From Crossaster papposus (Eukaryota > Echinodermata > Asteroidea > Velatida > Solasteridae): 64,000 nt of DNA. The notes below the pieces were generated by a model. The model made no database searches. It worked only from the letters and a program-made list of their open reading frames with translations, and was not told the origin of the DNA. Location: assembly GCA_037893245.1 (NCBI GenBank), contig JBAIAA010000118.1, positions 1,178,001 to 1,242,000 on the forward strand, written 5' to 3'. Position 1 is the stretch's first letter, and each line of letters begins with the position of its first letter. Positions 40,918 to 53,945 of this stretch are shown piece after piece. Both the position numbers and the translations under genes were made by a program.

Positions 40918-42685
40918 TATAGGGAGGGAGGAAACTTGGCTTTGTGACATGTTACCACTTGTATAAAATTATAAGCCCCAAGACTCCAGAACCTGTACCG
41001 CCCAACACCCACTATTTAAATGCAGGGGAACTATTGCCCAGCCCCCGCCTCTATTTATTTCAAATGTCATGGTCGTCAGTGTCCTTGTCACGTTCACACC
41101 GGAAAAGCATTTCTAAAACTAGAAGTGATTGCAAGAATCGCGTCGTAAAATTGGTGTCACCACCATGTCCACGCTGTACCCATACTTGGCTAAACACACC
41201 TTCCCCATAAAACGCTGTTACTTATATCTAAATGTTTATCCATTCGAACGTTTTCCCTAGAAGTGTGTTCATCTATAATAACCGAGGGCGCCATACCAGC
41301 ACGTAGACTAGCAAAGGTCCGCCCTGCTGTATGGCTATAGCTTGCATCTTTGTTCTTCACCGGGTGCTGTGTAATCAAAGCAATATTAACAACCGTCTTT
41401 TTTGTTTATAATATGTTTTTACATTATTTCCATTGAATAGACACACAGGTTAAAATAGGCCTATATAATTACAGGTATGCATATCTGTTAAGGCTACCTG
41501 ACCTGGATAAAACCAGTCGCTGCTTTTTAGCTTGCTCTGCGTTTTAATTAAAAACATTACCAGTTTGCAATAAGAAAATATATAAATATAAAATACTACG
41601 TACTTGTTGACGTAAGGTTGAAAATAATAAGCATGGGTATTGCGCATGTATTTGCGCCTGCGCCAAATCAGAAGACTACGCCCGGGTGAACATGAGGTTA
41701 CTGGACTAAATAAAAAAACACCCTAAACATATACATTCAATAATGAAGCTGAAAAGAATGCGAAACGTACAAACAAGCCAGACTCATTTCGCAAAGTAGT
41801 CTGTTAAACTATCGGAAGAGGGCGCCATACACACTGAGACAAGTGGCACTGCAGTAGTTTCTGCGTTTATACTGTAGCCCACCGTACTCAAGCCGTCCAC
41901 AGAAGTGTACAAAAGCTAGTTTCACCGTATCCACGAGAATAACATACACGCATTTATGTTGGGATAATAACATTTTTAACGCCAAAATGTCATTATTATG
42001 TTTGAAAGAATTTACACAGTTTCTTTATCTAAGTATATGCGATTGCTATAGTAAAACAAAGGACAGTTGCTTCCCCGTTGACTTTTACAATTTCCGTACG
42101 AAGTGATTATTGCTACATTTTAATTATTTGGTAATTCAGCTTGATCAGGAGCATTTCATGGCCCCAGAAATCTTTGAAATTCGCAGAACTCAGCCGTCGA
42201 AGACGAAATATTTTGAATGAAATCCGGGTAAATCTTCATGTTCGTTTTGGATTGTACTAATCTGGGGACGTCTCCGAACCGATAAATTTCCCTTGACAGT
42301 TTACCCACGATCGGATCTCGTAAACATTTCCGACTTTTTTAAGATTGAGCCTGAGGTTTACCTCGACTACCCCTGCGTGTCCTTGTGGAACACAGTGGGA
42401 TTTTGTTTTAGATGTATTCTCGGTGCTGTTCGACCGTGTGGACTTTTTTAATCCTCAAATCCACAAATCTCCACACAATTATTATTCGACTCATATACGT
42501 TTCAAATTGAAGGAAAAACTATTCTTTTTTGAGCGTCAGTAACGCGCGAAAAAACCCTTTTATTTTGTTTTGCATAGTGCTGAAGTCTACCGACCTCGCT
42601 TATTAGCGTAGCAATTATTACGCTGTTATTTTAACATTATGGTCACTTGTACCTAATTGGCATTATGACGTAAAATCATCGCTTA
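40918..42685. other. Intergenic with a family M repeat
   Basis: No gene. 42575-42640 is shared, inverted, with 57030-57105. Otherwise the DNA looks unique. Confidence 0.5.
42575..42645 (+). repeat. Family M repeat, copy M1
   Basis: GTGCTGAAGTCTACCGACCT, CGCTTATTAGCGTAGCAATT and TTACGCTGTTATT recur in inverted order near 57.1 kb. Confidence 0.8.
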
Positions 42686-43075
42686 TTAAAGGTAGTATAC
42701 ACCATTTGCAGTTATCAACAATATTTACTACCGAATTATTCAGAAATATCTTACTCATTTGAAAGTAAATAGTGATTCTAGGCATCCAGCAAAATGATTG
42801 CGCTAGATATACTGTAATTATTCCGAAAAATATAATTTGATAAAGAAAAATTCGTGATCGCCGGACGGCGATTGCGAAAGAAAAAAAAGATAACATAAGA
42901 ATAACTGCCCAACGCCGGTTGAAAACAAACGCTGTTTTTTCGTGCTTTTCTCGGCATCCATGATTGTAAAACTTCGGACAGGTCAGTTAAACGATATTTA
43001 CTATGAAATACAACCCCCCAAATCTACCCATTAATGATAATTCAAGCAACTACCAATGGTGTATCCTACTTTTAA
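42686..43075 (-). mobile_element. Family A MITE, copy A11
   Basis: Reverse copy, 390 bp, TTAA at both ends, and the hairpin GATCGCC-GGAC-GGCGAT near 42857-42873. Confidence 0.93.
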
Positions 43076-45318
43076 GCGCGTACATCTTTGCCTATGATCG
43101 ATTTTGACAGTGGGCTTGCGAGAATGGAATTATTAATTCGAACTTTTGGAATTATTCCATTGCTAAATGTTGGACTTTCACGTTCTATGTCTCATTTTAG
43201 ATGAACACTTTTAGTTTGTTAGAAAAATAGCAATTCTAAAAAGAAAATTGTTTTTAAGAGTTTTAATTCCAATAGAAGTCGTTTTAAAGTAAATTTAATT
43301 GAACAATTTAACTTAAATTAATTTGGAAATTTGATTCGTTTAATGATCATAAATAACAAAAATGTCACATTGCCATGGAAACAAATGTAATCTTTCAAAA
43401 GAACATGTTATAGCAGTGTATGTGTTCATCTGCATTAAACTCTAAATATTAAACAATTTAAAGACATAATTTTTTTATTTTGTTTTGAACCCCAAATAGT
43501 AGAGATTGGATGTTTTAGACAGATATATATTATTTCGTATTCGAGTACCGTAAGTCCATAAATAAAAATTGTCCTTCTGTTGTTCGTGACACACGCTCTA
43601 ATTATTCGTCAATTGTTATTCAAATGTCTGTCCACGTGTTGTACCATCTCATTAATATGTCTCGTCTCAAAATGTTCCAAATGAGTGCAATGCTTAATTG
43701 GTGTGAGGTCCATGCGAACAAATTGCTGGCTAGGCAACGTTGCTTATCTTTATATTGATATTATGTTTAAGGAAAATTTTTTATTTATTGTCTTATTTCA
43801 AGCGTACTGAGTAGATCAAAGAGTAGTTATATAAGAATTGTCATCTTAAGAATACATGCTGGTTTCTTGCTTCTTATTTTAATACTGGAGTTGTTTAAAC
43901 GAATCGTTCATTTAAAAAGAACGACAGTTTCACTTTCACTCACTGGCTTGACGATTATACCCCACCAGGAATTATTACCCAACGCGTGATTTACGAAAAA
44001 TAAACCATAAACCGTCTGAAATCAGAAACGTGGCAATTAATTTAAGCAACGCACCCTTCTTTTTTTTCTCGGTCACGAAGAAAAATGTGATAGGTCACAG
44101 TGTAAATTTTAAAAGGAGCAATTTTGTTTTATAACCCCAGAAAGTAAAGGAGGTTGGACAGGGTTGGCTCAGGAGGGGCCGACCGTGCCCGCTTGCTCCC
44201 AGCGGAACGGTGCGGTGCCGACGCGGCACCTTCACGGCGGAATAACTCCGGTCTGATCCAGGACAACCATGGGCCTCGTTGGGCGGACCGGCTTGCGCAC
44301 ATACCGCGATGGTTCGGGTTGAGCAGTGCTAGCTGGAGGAGCACACACCGGGACCTATTCCATTTCACCTCCGTCACCCACGCTTCTTTGGCACGCTGCG
44401 CTGCAGTGCAAGTCAAGTTAGTCCTTGGCCGGTACTACAGATGATGATAAAGTTTCCACCTTCCCAAAAAAAGTTACAGTTCGAACTGACCCAAGGCAGC
44501 AAGTTTCCCTGCTCGCTTCGGCTGTCGAGGGACTTCTACAAATACGGTTATCCGTCAACCCAAATATGACGGCTGGCATCGAATCGGACAGCCACGTCGC
44601 TTGATTTATTCGACTCGGTTTGTTTGCCCGTTTCATTTGAAACCACCGCTCCTTTGGGGACTTCGAATTGAGGTTAAAGAGCAGAGCCACACGACGGATG
44701 AGGCCCAGCTTAAGCCTACGGTTCCCACCGAGGAATATAACAAAAGAGTTACATATTTTCTTCCAGTGATCAAGATGAATGCCCGGTTTTAACTTCGCGT
44801 TCTTTGATTACATTGCAATCCACATCTGCTTAAGGGAGAAAACAAATTTACTCATTTTTCTCTTCACGTAGCTATACACCCTCGCGTCCGCACAGCTCTC
44901 CCCAGGGGATGGATTATAAATGACTTAATTGTGTTTCGACTCTTTATGGCGATTATGTTCTTGAAATCAATCGCGGCTCTGATTTGAGAGGAAAGATTTG
45001 TTTCGCGGTGTCAGTGAAAAAAAAAAGGCTTGTCATCTCGACACCTCATCCGCGGTGTATGATCAACGGCATCCATCAGCCAAGCCATTTACTTCAATTT
45101 GCGGGAAGAAGAAGAGAAAAAATAAACGATTCTTTTTCGCTTTTTGATCTGAGCTCTGTGGTTATCCACATGGGTCTAACTAGTTGAAAGCTTTATTCCA
45201 TGAAACAAGCGATTGGAAAAATGAACGAGATTTATTGCGGCAAAGACCGGTGTAGCATAAATGTCAGACTCTATGAAATACGGACTCGTTGGTTGTATTG
45301 AGAATGCTTAATTTATAA
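43076..45318. other. Intergenic with motif-rich and GC-rich islands
   Basis: 43,590-43,760 holds TAATTA, TTATTCAAAT, CACGTG and CATTAATATG, a set typical of homeodomain/POU/bHLH targets. 44,140-44,430 is GC-rich with open frames of 95-96 codons on both strands and no domain. I see no gene. Confidence 0.4.
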
Positions 45319-45717
45319 TTAAATGTAGGATACACCTTTGGTAATTGCTTGAATTATCATGAATGGGTGGATTTAGAGGACTGTATTTTATAGTAAATAT
45401 CGTTTAAATGACCTGTTCGCAGTTTTACAATCATGGATGCCGAGGAAAGCAAGAAAAACGGCGTTCGTTTTCAACCCGCGTCGAGCAGTGGTTCTTGTGT
45501 TATTAGTTCCTGGGTGTTTTATTCGCGATCGCCGTCCGGCGATCGTTATTTTTGTTTATAAAATTCAATTTTTCGGAACAATTATAGGATATCTAGCGCA
45601 ATAGTTTTGCTGGATGCCTATACAATCATTATTTATTTTCGAATAAGTAAGATATTTCTTAATAGTTAGGTATAGTAACATTTTTCGATATCTGTATATG
45701 GTATATCCTACCTTTAA
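45319..45717 (+). mobile_element. Family A MITE, copy A12
   Basis: Forward copy of 399 bp with TTAA at both ends and the complete hairpin CGATCGCC-GTCC-GGCGATCG at about 45527-45546. Confidence 0.93.
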
Positions 45718-46407
45718 GTGAGGCTCGCGATAATTAGGAGAGTGACCGGTAACGTTAGAGGGTTTAACCAATAATAGGGAAAATGAGTCCGATTTTCTTA
45801 TATCGGAGTCTTATATTCATATCACACAGTACATGATACCTCATGCATGCAACGCGGAGCAGTTCAGGCGCGAACGTCACTCGAACGCAGGATGATTGGA
45901 CTACTCTATAGTCGGCTATTTGGAACCAGACTGCGGGGCTGGTTATCAATATCATCTTTCCATAAGAAAACATGGAGAGAACCAGTGACGTGGAAAAAGT
46001 GATGGTAAAGTTAAACGAAAATCTGGTAATAGTGTTTTTCTGGTTTTTAGACCAACATGACTAAAACGTTATGACTTATCCTACCTATATGCGCGGGAGA
46101 ACAGCGCCAATACTCATCTCATTGATGTCGAGAATGTAAACAAAGCGGTTGCCATCTTTTTATAAATGGTTCAATTAGAGCCGTTCGATCGAACTGTATT
46201 TGCGCATGTGCGTTGGTAAGCAGAGGCTGACTAATGGTCCAACTGTAGTTCGCGCCCGAACTTGCTCGCGGCTGAACCGGCCAGTACACGCGGCTAGCCG
46301 GCTGATGACATAGAGGGCGCTGTCACCTTCTTATCGGCCACCACTGTGCTCCTGTTTCTTATTACGTGAACACATTTTTGATAGAAAGGCAATTAAACGC
46401 GCGTTAT

Positions 46408-46783
46408 TTAAAGGTAGGGTATACCATTTGCACATATATTTAAAAATATTACTACCGAATTATTAAGAAATATCTTACTTATTGGAAAGTAAATAACGAT
46501 TGAAGGCATCCAGCAAAATAATTGCGCTAGATATCCTGTAAATGTTCCTTAAAATTGAATTTTATAAAAAAAACAATTTGCGATTGCCGATCGCCAAGAA
46601 CAACATAAGAACCACTGCCGACGCCAGTTGAAAATGAACGCCGTTTTTCTTGCTTTTCTCAGCAACCATGATCATAAAACTTAAGACAGGTCAGTTAAAC
46701 GATATTTACTATAAAATACAACCTCCCAAATCCACCCATTTATGATAATTCAAGCAATTATCAATGGTGTATCCTACCTTTAA
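46408..46783 (-). mobile_element. Family A MITE, copy A13
   Basis: Reverse copy with TTAA at both ends. The hairpin has lost one arm (only GATTGCCGATCGCC remains). Confidence 0.92.
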
Positions 46784-46927
46784 TATGGGCTGCTGGTTAC
46801 TTGCGTGGTATTCGCACGGTAACACAGTAACTGAATCGGTGAAACTCACAAAAGAAGACGTTTATTTTATGACAACAAATTTGTTTTGTTTTTCTCTTCT
46901 TCAAAATTACCCGTTGAAAACACGACT

Positions 46928-47295
46928 TTAAAGGGATTGTATACGTTTGGTAATTTCTCCAAAAATTTATGGCAATAATTTTTTGGGATAGTATAATGCA
47001 TTTTTAGAAACTGTTTACTTCGAAATACTGCGGTTATGGAAAAAGATATCACTTTTTATCCCAACAAAAATTGAATCTGAGAAGCGTTACTGCAGCGACG
47101 TTTCTCAGATTGTGTATTCCAATGCAGATTATTCTTCCTGCGTGGACATAACCGCTCCAGATTTTCGGCAATATCTCAAAATCGCTACCACCTTTTGAAA
47201 TGAAATCTTTACATGTTAGTTTTATGGTATATATCTATAACTATATAGAATTGAAACAAACAATTGGTTCCAATTACCAAACGTATACGATCCCC
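46928..47295 (+). mobile_element. Family C MITE, copy C4
   Basis: TTAA at the left. An internal deletion removes the CTTACTTGGTAAG segment. The right end CGATCCCC lacks TTAA. Confidence 0.9.
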
Positions 47296-47888
47296 GTTCA
47301 ATTGCATTATTTTATTACAACACACTATAAATTACGACTCCTTTAATTCGGGCGATTCACAATGCAGTGCGCCACCAAGCGTTTGACTCAAAAGAACCAC
47401 TTTTAAACTTTACGGTCGACTTCTTCCGTATATCATACTGTAGTGAAATATCTATTCTTCATTGTTCACGCGCGGTACTACACAAACTTAAATGTATCCG
47501 GAAGCGTCGTTGATTAAAACATTGTTTTTTGAAGAAAAAAATTGGAACTTTAATCGTGCGCGTCCAAAAAGACGTAAAAAAATGATGAGTTCATGTAAAA
47601 TGAATACCGTTTTTCAAACTGATGCCGACTTTTTCCCATGATGCACTGCGGATATAACAGGATTTGCGCCTCCAACGGCAGCTTCTAGGTATTGTGAATC
47701 GCTCGAATTACAGGGTGGTCCACAAAACAACGGACAAGCGCACCTTCACTGCACCCAAAGCCAAAACTATCTGCAATAAATTATGAAGAATCCTTCTTGA
47801 AGAAAATTGATACCAAGAAATCCCTATTTGAGCCGGTACTAGCTCCAGATCCTATCTTGGTATAATATTTTTTCTTTCGTCCGTTTAA

Positions 47889-48364
47889 TTAAGTATAACC
47901 ATTTGCAGATATCGAAAAAATCTTACTGCCGAATTATTAGAAAATATCTTACTTATTTGAAAGTAAATACATTTTTTTGGCATTCAGTAAAATGATTGCG
48001 CTAGATATCCTCTATTTTTTTCAGAAAAATTAAATTTTATAACCCCAAAAATATCGCGATCGCTGAAAAAAACTGTGCCCATGCCATCCATGATTATATA
48101 ACTTCGGACAACTAAACGATGCTTACTATAAAATTCAACCCCAAAAATCAACTCATTTCTGATAATTCAAGCAATTACCAATATTGTATCCTACAATATT
48201 TCAAGCAATTACCAATGGTGTATCCTACCTTTCAATTCACTCATTCCTGATAATTCAATCAATTATTAATGGTGTACCCTACCTTTTAATCCACCCATTT
48301 TTGATAATTCAAGCAATTAGCAATGGTGTATCCTACCTTTCAATCCACCCATTCATGATAATTT
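47889..48364 (-). mobile_element. Family A MITE, copy A14 with amplified terminus
   Basis: Reverse copy starting at TTAA (47889). Its right end is not single: the terminal segment TTCAAGCAATTACCAATGG plus CCTACCTTT and following CCACCCATT is repeated with a 54-bp period. The final TTAA is missing. Confidence 0.88.
48146..48364. repeat. 54-bp tandem array derived from a MITE end
   Basis: GGTGTA cores at 48217, 48271 and 48325 are exactly 54 bp apart, with a partial unit before them. Because 54 is 18 codons, one plus-strand frame stays open through the array and repeats an 18-residue motif. This is not evidence of a protein. Confidence 0.9.
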
Positions 48365-50889
48365 TTAAACCAATTGGGCCCAGTGCAGCGAAAGCACGCT
48401 TTGTTCGATATTGTTTGTTATTTAATTTTAATTTATTTTTGAGCCGCCCTGTACTGTTATTTCTAGACATGCTCTCATTGTGTTCCTGTCGAGCTGCATA
48501 AATTTGCTATATAAATTTGAAAACTGACAAAGTAAAAACAATCAAGACTTTGGGTTCAAACTTATAATGTCTTGGTGATTCGTTTGCCCAAACAGTTCTG
48601 TTGACCCAAAATGTCAGTTATTTTGTTGCAGACGACTAGACACAGACTGCTCACTTGGGAGACATAACAACAAATGCATTTTCCAATCAAAACAACAGAA
48701 GATGTCTGCAGGAGCGCAGTTGGAAAGACAGTTGGGAGTGGGGGCTGCAGTGGTAATCCCTCCACCTGTCGAGATATACCTGCGCCCGTCAAAACATCTC
48801 ACTGAGTTCAGCTGAGACAGAATTCGGCAGCCATCTCTTCGACTTGTGAACGGCGGGGCGAAACATGCCACACGGTCGAACCCATCAGCCGCGCGCAGCT
48901 AGCTCCCAGCACAACACAAATATGTTGTGCCCTGGAATTCTATCTGGAACACGGCTTCCAAATAAGGAGGCGCCAAAAGAAAGTAGGGCAACTATCAATC
49001 GTGAATGAAATGGAGCACCTGTGAAAGACGGACGAAGGTGACGGTCAGGCAATGGAATTCGAGCGGATTGGTATTATAGGTCTAGGTTAGACCGGCTGAC
49101 GAAAGAAACACACACTGGACTTGCAACCAAGGCAAATAGTATATGTTTTTTTTAAAGTAAAATATAGTAACTTTTTTTCTTTATTTTATGTAGGATTCCG
49201 AAACGAAGGAGTAATTTAGGCTTGATTTGTAAAATGTTTTACAACGTGTGCCGCAATTTGAGCCAGACCTCCCTCGTCCCGAATTTCAACGTTGTCGTTC
49301 ATCTGTCTTCAGTTACGTGTGTTTTGAAAACGCTCCCACACAATTTGGTTAATCCCGTTACCCTGTCCCCTCGTAGGGGTTTCCAAAAATAGTCCAAAGT
49401 ACCTGTCTCGATACCGTTCATAAACTATTCCCCGGCCCTTATCGATAGCAGACCGCGCCATCAGCTTCACGCGCGTGTACATCAACAGGTATCGATCGCA
49501 GCAACGGCTAAATGAAGTCATCTTGACGGTGGCAAGGGGGGACTCTTTCAAGGGGCCGGGGAAGCCGTCTCCCCTCTTCATTTCCGAGGGGCTAAGAGAG
49601 TTTCCCAACTCAGAAAGGGCAGCGGATAACATAGGGTAACATTATCTCAGGCCGCCTTCCTCGGGATTAAGAGGGAGAGGGTAAACAAATCCAGGCGGGT
49701 TTGAAGGGAGATATGGGCCCCGATGAGAGGCCCAGCGCCAAACACATGGGAAATGAAACCAGCCTGGCCAGGATCGAGGAACACTTTAATTTTGTACAAG
49801 CTCAGTAAAAAAAGGGTGCACGTGTGGCAACATCTTGGATCAGTTGGGTCTAAATACAAGCTATCAGCGGCTTGCAGGAAACGAGGAACATACAAGGGGT
49901 CGCTTTGCCTAATACGCGTTAGGCAAATTATTGAAACCACACGTTGATTATGATAGACAGGCCAGAAAACAAGTTTGTTCCCGATTCATCAACGATGCCT
50001 TCAGCTATGTTTTTTTTTCTCTATCGAGTTTAAAGATGAACCTTTGATCGGAACGCAGCTCTCAAGCACCCAGTGTAATTGTACTGCTTAGTTATGTGAA
50101 TTTGTTTGCATCAACTTGATGGCCATCTATATTTATCAATAAAAGGTTGCCAAACTTTGCAAGCGATATACTGCCCCTAAACTTTGAGATACTCGAACAA
50201 TTTTGGAAACCCAAACAAAATCACCGATCCCAACAACTTTTCATTCAAGGTAGTTATGTGTTACATCTCTGTCAACTCCTAAATTCACAAAAAAACTGGT
50301 ATTTCAGTGTTGGAGCAATGTATTCGATAAAATTCGACAGACACCGCGTATCGGGACCAGGGCAGGACCGGAATTGGTATGCGTGTATACGAGCCGGGCT
50401 TTAGCATGTTGGGAGAGCCATGAGCGCCGTTCATCAACGGTTCGGCAAACTTACGACGACCCGGTCATAACCTAGCTTCTGCATGCATGCGCGCCTCGCG
50501 CTACCTGGTCCGGGTAACGTGACCGAAATGTGCGCGGAAATGAACGGGTGCTAACAGCTATTTCCCGGGGCATGCAGTCTAGTTATTAGCCTCGTTGCAT
50601 TTTTTGTCATACGTGCATCACTGTTACTCAGCACAAAAAAAACTTACTGTTTGTAGAAGGAAGCTCCTTCTTGACAGTAATTTCCCAGAATACAAAAATT
50701 CACCTGAGGCTACCGATTTCAAGAAAATTTGGCAAATTGAAGACCAAAAAGATATCTCATATTAACACGATGCATCAGAGATCCGTTTGAAAAAAAATCG
50801 TCTGCAAATGTTAAGAAAAACCAACTGACCTTAAAGCCAGTTTAACAAAATACTTTAAACAATTTTTTGCAATATACACATGTAAATGG
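48365..50889. other. Intergenic, mainly unique DNA
   Basis: No gene. 49,260-49,930 is GC-richer and has open frames of 97-107 codons, all on shadowing strands and without domains. 50,400-50,580 is also GC-richer. A small hairpin AGAAGGAAGCTCCTTCT lies near 50656. Confidence 0.45.
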
Positions 50890-51123
50890 GCGCGAGCCGA
50901 CTAGTCTGGTTTCCTAAACTGATAATTCTCTGACGTCGGTAAATTGCTCTTCTGAGGAATCAGACTACAAAAACAGCATTTTTTATTGGTTGTTCCAACA
51001 TCGATTAACACAAAACCTTAAAGAGGCTAGCGTCACAATATTGTTTATAAAATTATAAATCCCCTAACCCATCCATTTTCGAAAATGTCAGCGAAATTGA
51101 AGCAAATGGTGTATACTATACCT
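50890..51123 (-). mobile_element. Family B MITE, partial copy B5
   Basis: Contains CTAGTCTGGTTTCCTAAACTG, AATCAGACTACAAAAACAGC and the end GCAAATGGTGTATACTATACC. The left terminus is not recognisable. Confidence 0.75.
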
Positions 51124-52904
51124 CAACAAGTTGACCACTGAAATACTTTCGAAAATTGTTAGTGGTCCATGAGCCACGATGGTTACCTGGTGATTGATTC
51201 TTAAAAACAAAGCAAATCTTTGAAGATTTGAAGATTTTTTTGAAGTTTTATAAATGGTATATCAGACTACTTTACATATATAATACTTCATTTATATCCT
51301 TCAATCTTTCAGCTAGCCTTTTTTTCTCCCAAACTCTGATCCAAAAGCATTACATTTGAAAGTTATGAAAAATCAATGTTGGTCAAACCCCGGGGAAACA
51401 CAAGACTATGAGCCTACGAACATCAGTTATAATAATAAAGCAATATACTACCCTGACAGGAATCGAACCAGGGTTTATCAGTGGTGTTTACGTAAATGAT
51501 TCCGAGTAACTACATGTACTTTGAAGCACGATAACACATGTATAGATAAAACAGAACTAAGTTGCAAAGGGTTACAGCCTAAACCGTTATACATAATATA
51601 CACTTGCAGGTGAACATTATCGACGAGTTGTAGGCCTATGTGAACCAAAACAACCAGGGTCTAGTTTACTGGGAAATACAACACGGGGTTAAGTCATTAG
51701 TCAGATTTTTTTAAAGGCCAATATAAAGTAGATTTCAGGTCATTCAAGTTTGGCATTGGACTTTGCTGAAGAAAATTTCTGTTCGGGTTCTATCTGATTT
51801 TCTTTATCAAAAACCAAGAATGTGTGAGACTTATAATTATTTGGTTTCATTTGTAAAAAACAAAATGGTCGAAAATGTGGCTTCCATCATGTCTCCGAGA
51901 TCAGTCGAGCAAACACAAACGACCAGGGGAACTTTTTAATCGAAAAATAATTTGGTTTTGAAATATTTTACAATAATTGTTTAAAGGCGATAAAACCACA
52001 CTATTCGTGAAGAATTTTCCTTCAGTTGTATGAGATAACGATGAACCTCATTGTTATTTTATATACAATGTTCGATGGAACATATTTTATTTTCTGTATA
52101 GCACCGGAATAAGGCCAACATAAAGATTATTGTCAATGGCAGTTGTTACATGGTAGTCTTGATGTAATTATGTTGCTTGATAAAAGTTACAATAGTGTTA
52201 AGAGATTGTTTTTTTGTTTCCTTTTTATGACATTTTAAATTATCCAATTGCGAACCAATCGGAGGCTTGCAGCTCACGGTATAATCTTGAGCCTAAAATA
52301 GCATCTGAAATCTGTCCTGGGAGTTTCGAGTTCTTCTCTTTCAGGAAAAGACCAATTTTGAAGTATTATTTTGTTTTGGGTTGTCAAATGTTGGTCTTTA
52401 TATCAGTCCGCCAGAGATAACCAAAATATATGACTGCATCTGTCATCGGGCTCAATAAGCCCGATTGAAAGTCACGGTGGGGCTACAAAATACCCCGGCC
52501 GGAGTTGAGAGATTCGTCGATCCTGAATCGCACCCCCCTCTCCCTCCTTTCCCAAAATGTCTAAATGATTATAATGTTGACGTGACACATGGCCCCCCCC
52601 CCCCCCTCCCTCTATATAATAACTCTCCCCGTGTGTCGTGTGTGTGAGCTTGCAATTCAAACATTTGGTTTGCTGAGAGGAAGGAGGGGGCGGTGTTGGG
52701 GGGAAATGAGCCTTGATAGCTGACCACCTCCGATAGAGTGACAGAGACACGGGGATAGCACCCAGGGGTGTGGAAGCGAGGAAGGTACCGATAAAAGACA
52801 GGATTTGCTCCCCAGTGAGCTCCACGGCCCGTGCGGATTCACATGGCCTGGTTCACATACTAGGCATTTACCGTTTTAGTTGCAGCATGCTTGAACATTA
52901 TCAT
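51124..52904. other. Intergenic; Pol III B-box-like site and low-complexity C tract
   Basis: The minus strand at 51459-51469 reads GGTTCGATTCC, an exact B box, but no A box or cloverleaf surrounds it. 52,592-52,606 is a C run. 52,465-52,842 is GC-rich, with open frames on both strands and no domain. Confidence 0.45.
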
Positions 52905-53028
52905 GAGTATATCTGACGTAACTAGAGTCAACTAATGGGGAAATAGGGGCTCTGATTGAAAAACTGATTATTACGATCTGACATAACTTCCACAAATACT
53001 AAAGTTAATTTTCTTCACTCATTCCTGA
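52905..53028 (+). repeat. Direct repeat N1
   Basis: Shares AATGGGGAAATAGGGGCTCT, GATTGAAAAACTGATTAT and CGATCTGACAT with N2 at 53550-53669. Confidence 0.85.
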
Positions 53029-53309
53029 TACGTGAGTTTAATAGTCCATAAATAAGGGGTCCCAGGTGTGACATATTATTTTGGTGTCCCGGTTACGCAT
53101 GACGTGGGCAATTTCCAAACATTTCCAAGCATGCAAGTGTCAGTGAAATTGACTTCAAACGTTTGTATTTGTTTTTAAGGTAAATTACTTGATGTACATA
53201 TAATCGCTGTTGGAGATAGAAGGCATCAAATAATGTGTCCTTAAACAAAATGTGTCCCTAATAAACCAGGACACGAACAAATATACCCCTTTTTATGGAC
53301 AGACCCACT

Positions 53310-53554
53310 TATACAATTTTGGGAACTTTTGGATTGAAATGAAAGCAATGACCTAAAGTTAATTACAAATTAATTCTGATCAATTTGTGATTAAACATAC
53401 CTTAATATTTTAAGCCATTGTTAAATTTGTTTATTGAAAGTGAGGCTAGAATGCACAAAAATAGTCTGGCACCCTCCAATTCAACAGTTCACAATTTATA
53501 AATTGCAATCAGGGAAAGCGAGCCAAATAGCTTCCTCGTGAATAAGGCCCATAT
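53310..53554 (-). mobile_element. Family K repeat, copy K3
   Basis: Inverted copy of K1/K2: GGTTAAT-type block TAAAGTTAATTACAAATTAA and GTCTGGCACC, ending ATAGCTTCCTCGTGAATAAG. The direct repeat N2 starts at its edge. Confidence 0.8.
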
Positions 53555-53669
53555 CTGACCTAACTAGGAGCCAATTATGGGGAAATAGGGGCTCTGATTG
53601 GAAAACTGATTATCGCGATCTGACATCATTTAAACGAATACGACAATTTATTATCTTCTCTTATTTCTG
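53550..53669 (+). repeat. Direct repeat N2
   Basis: Second copy of N1, about 645 bp downstream, with roughly ten differences over the core. Confidence 0.85.
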
Positions 53670-53714
53670 AACCGGGGATGGGTACAATCTGGTAAAACAC
53701 CGTTTTGCCTTATG

Positions 53715-53945
53715 TACTTTGTAATTAGTTGCTGCATTGCTGTGGACTGCATTGTGTACTGAATACGCTGTGTGGAATTACCACGACCTAGTGGTCTGGA
53801 TAATATATAGCTCTGCAGGTTGGGGGTTCGAGCCCGGCCTGGGCTATGACACTTCTACACATTATTATGGGCAGAGGCATCATTAATTCGTTGCTGTATA
53901 TTGCTGTATATTGCTTTAGAATGCTGTGGACTAGTTTCACCCTAA
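53715..53945 (+). mobile_element. tRNA-derived SINE
   Basis: It has an A box-like CGACCTAGTGG (53784-53794) and a B box GGTTCGAGCCC (53825-53835) at tRNA-like spacing, followed by a non-tRNA body with TTGCTGTATA repeated at 53891-53920. The sequence does not close a tRNA acceptor stem, so it is a retroposon rather than a tRNA gene. The ends are approximate. Confidence 0.7.

Noticed and set aside
44129-44444. Overlapping open frames of 95 and 96 codons on both strands
   Set aside because: GC-rich DNA with few stops. No domain, splice context or repeat-derived protein was seen.
48184-48501. 105-codon open frame with an 18-residue repeat
   Set aside because: It comes from the 54-bp array of a MITE end. 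No ATG-started gene or domain supports it.
51451-51475. Possible tRNA gene on the minus strand
   Set aside because: Only the T-loop-like B box GGTTCGATTCC is present. No A box, anticodon arm or acceptor stem can be drawn.
53760-53850. Functional tRNA gene
   Set aside because: The A and B boxes are present but the arms do not pair, and the sequence continues into a repeat body, so it was called a SINE.
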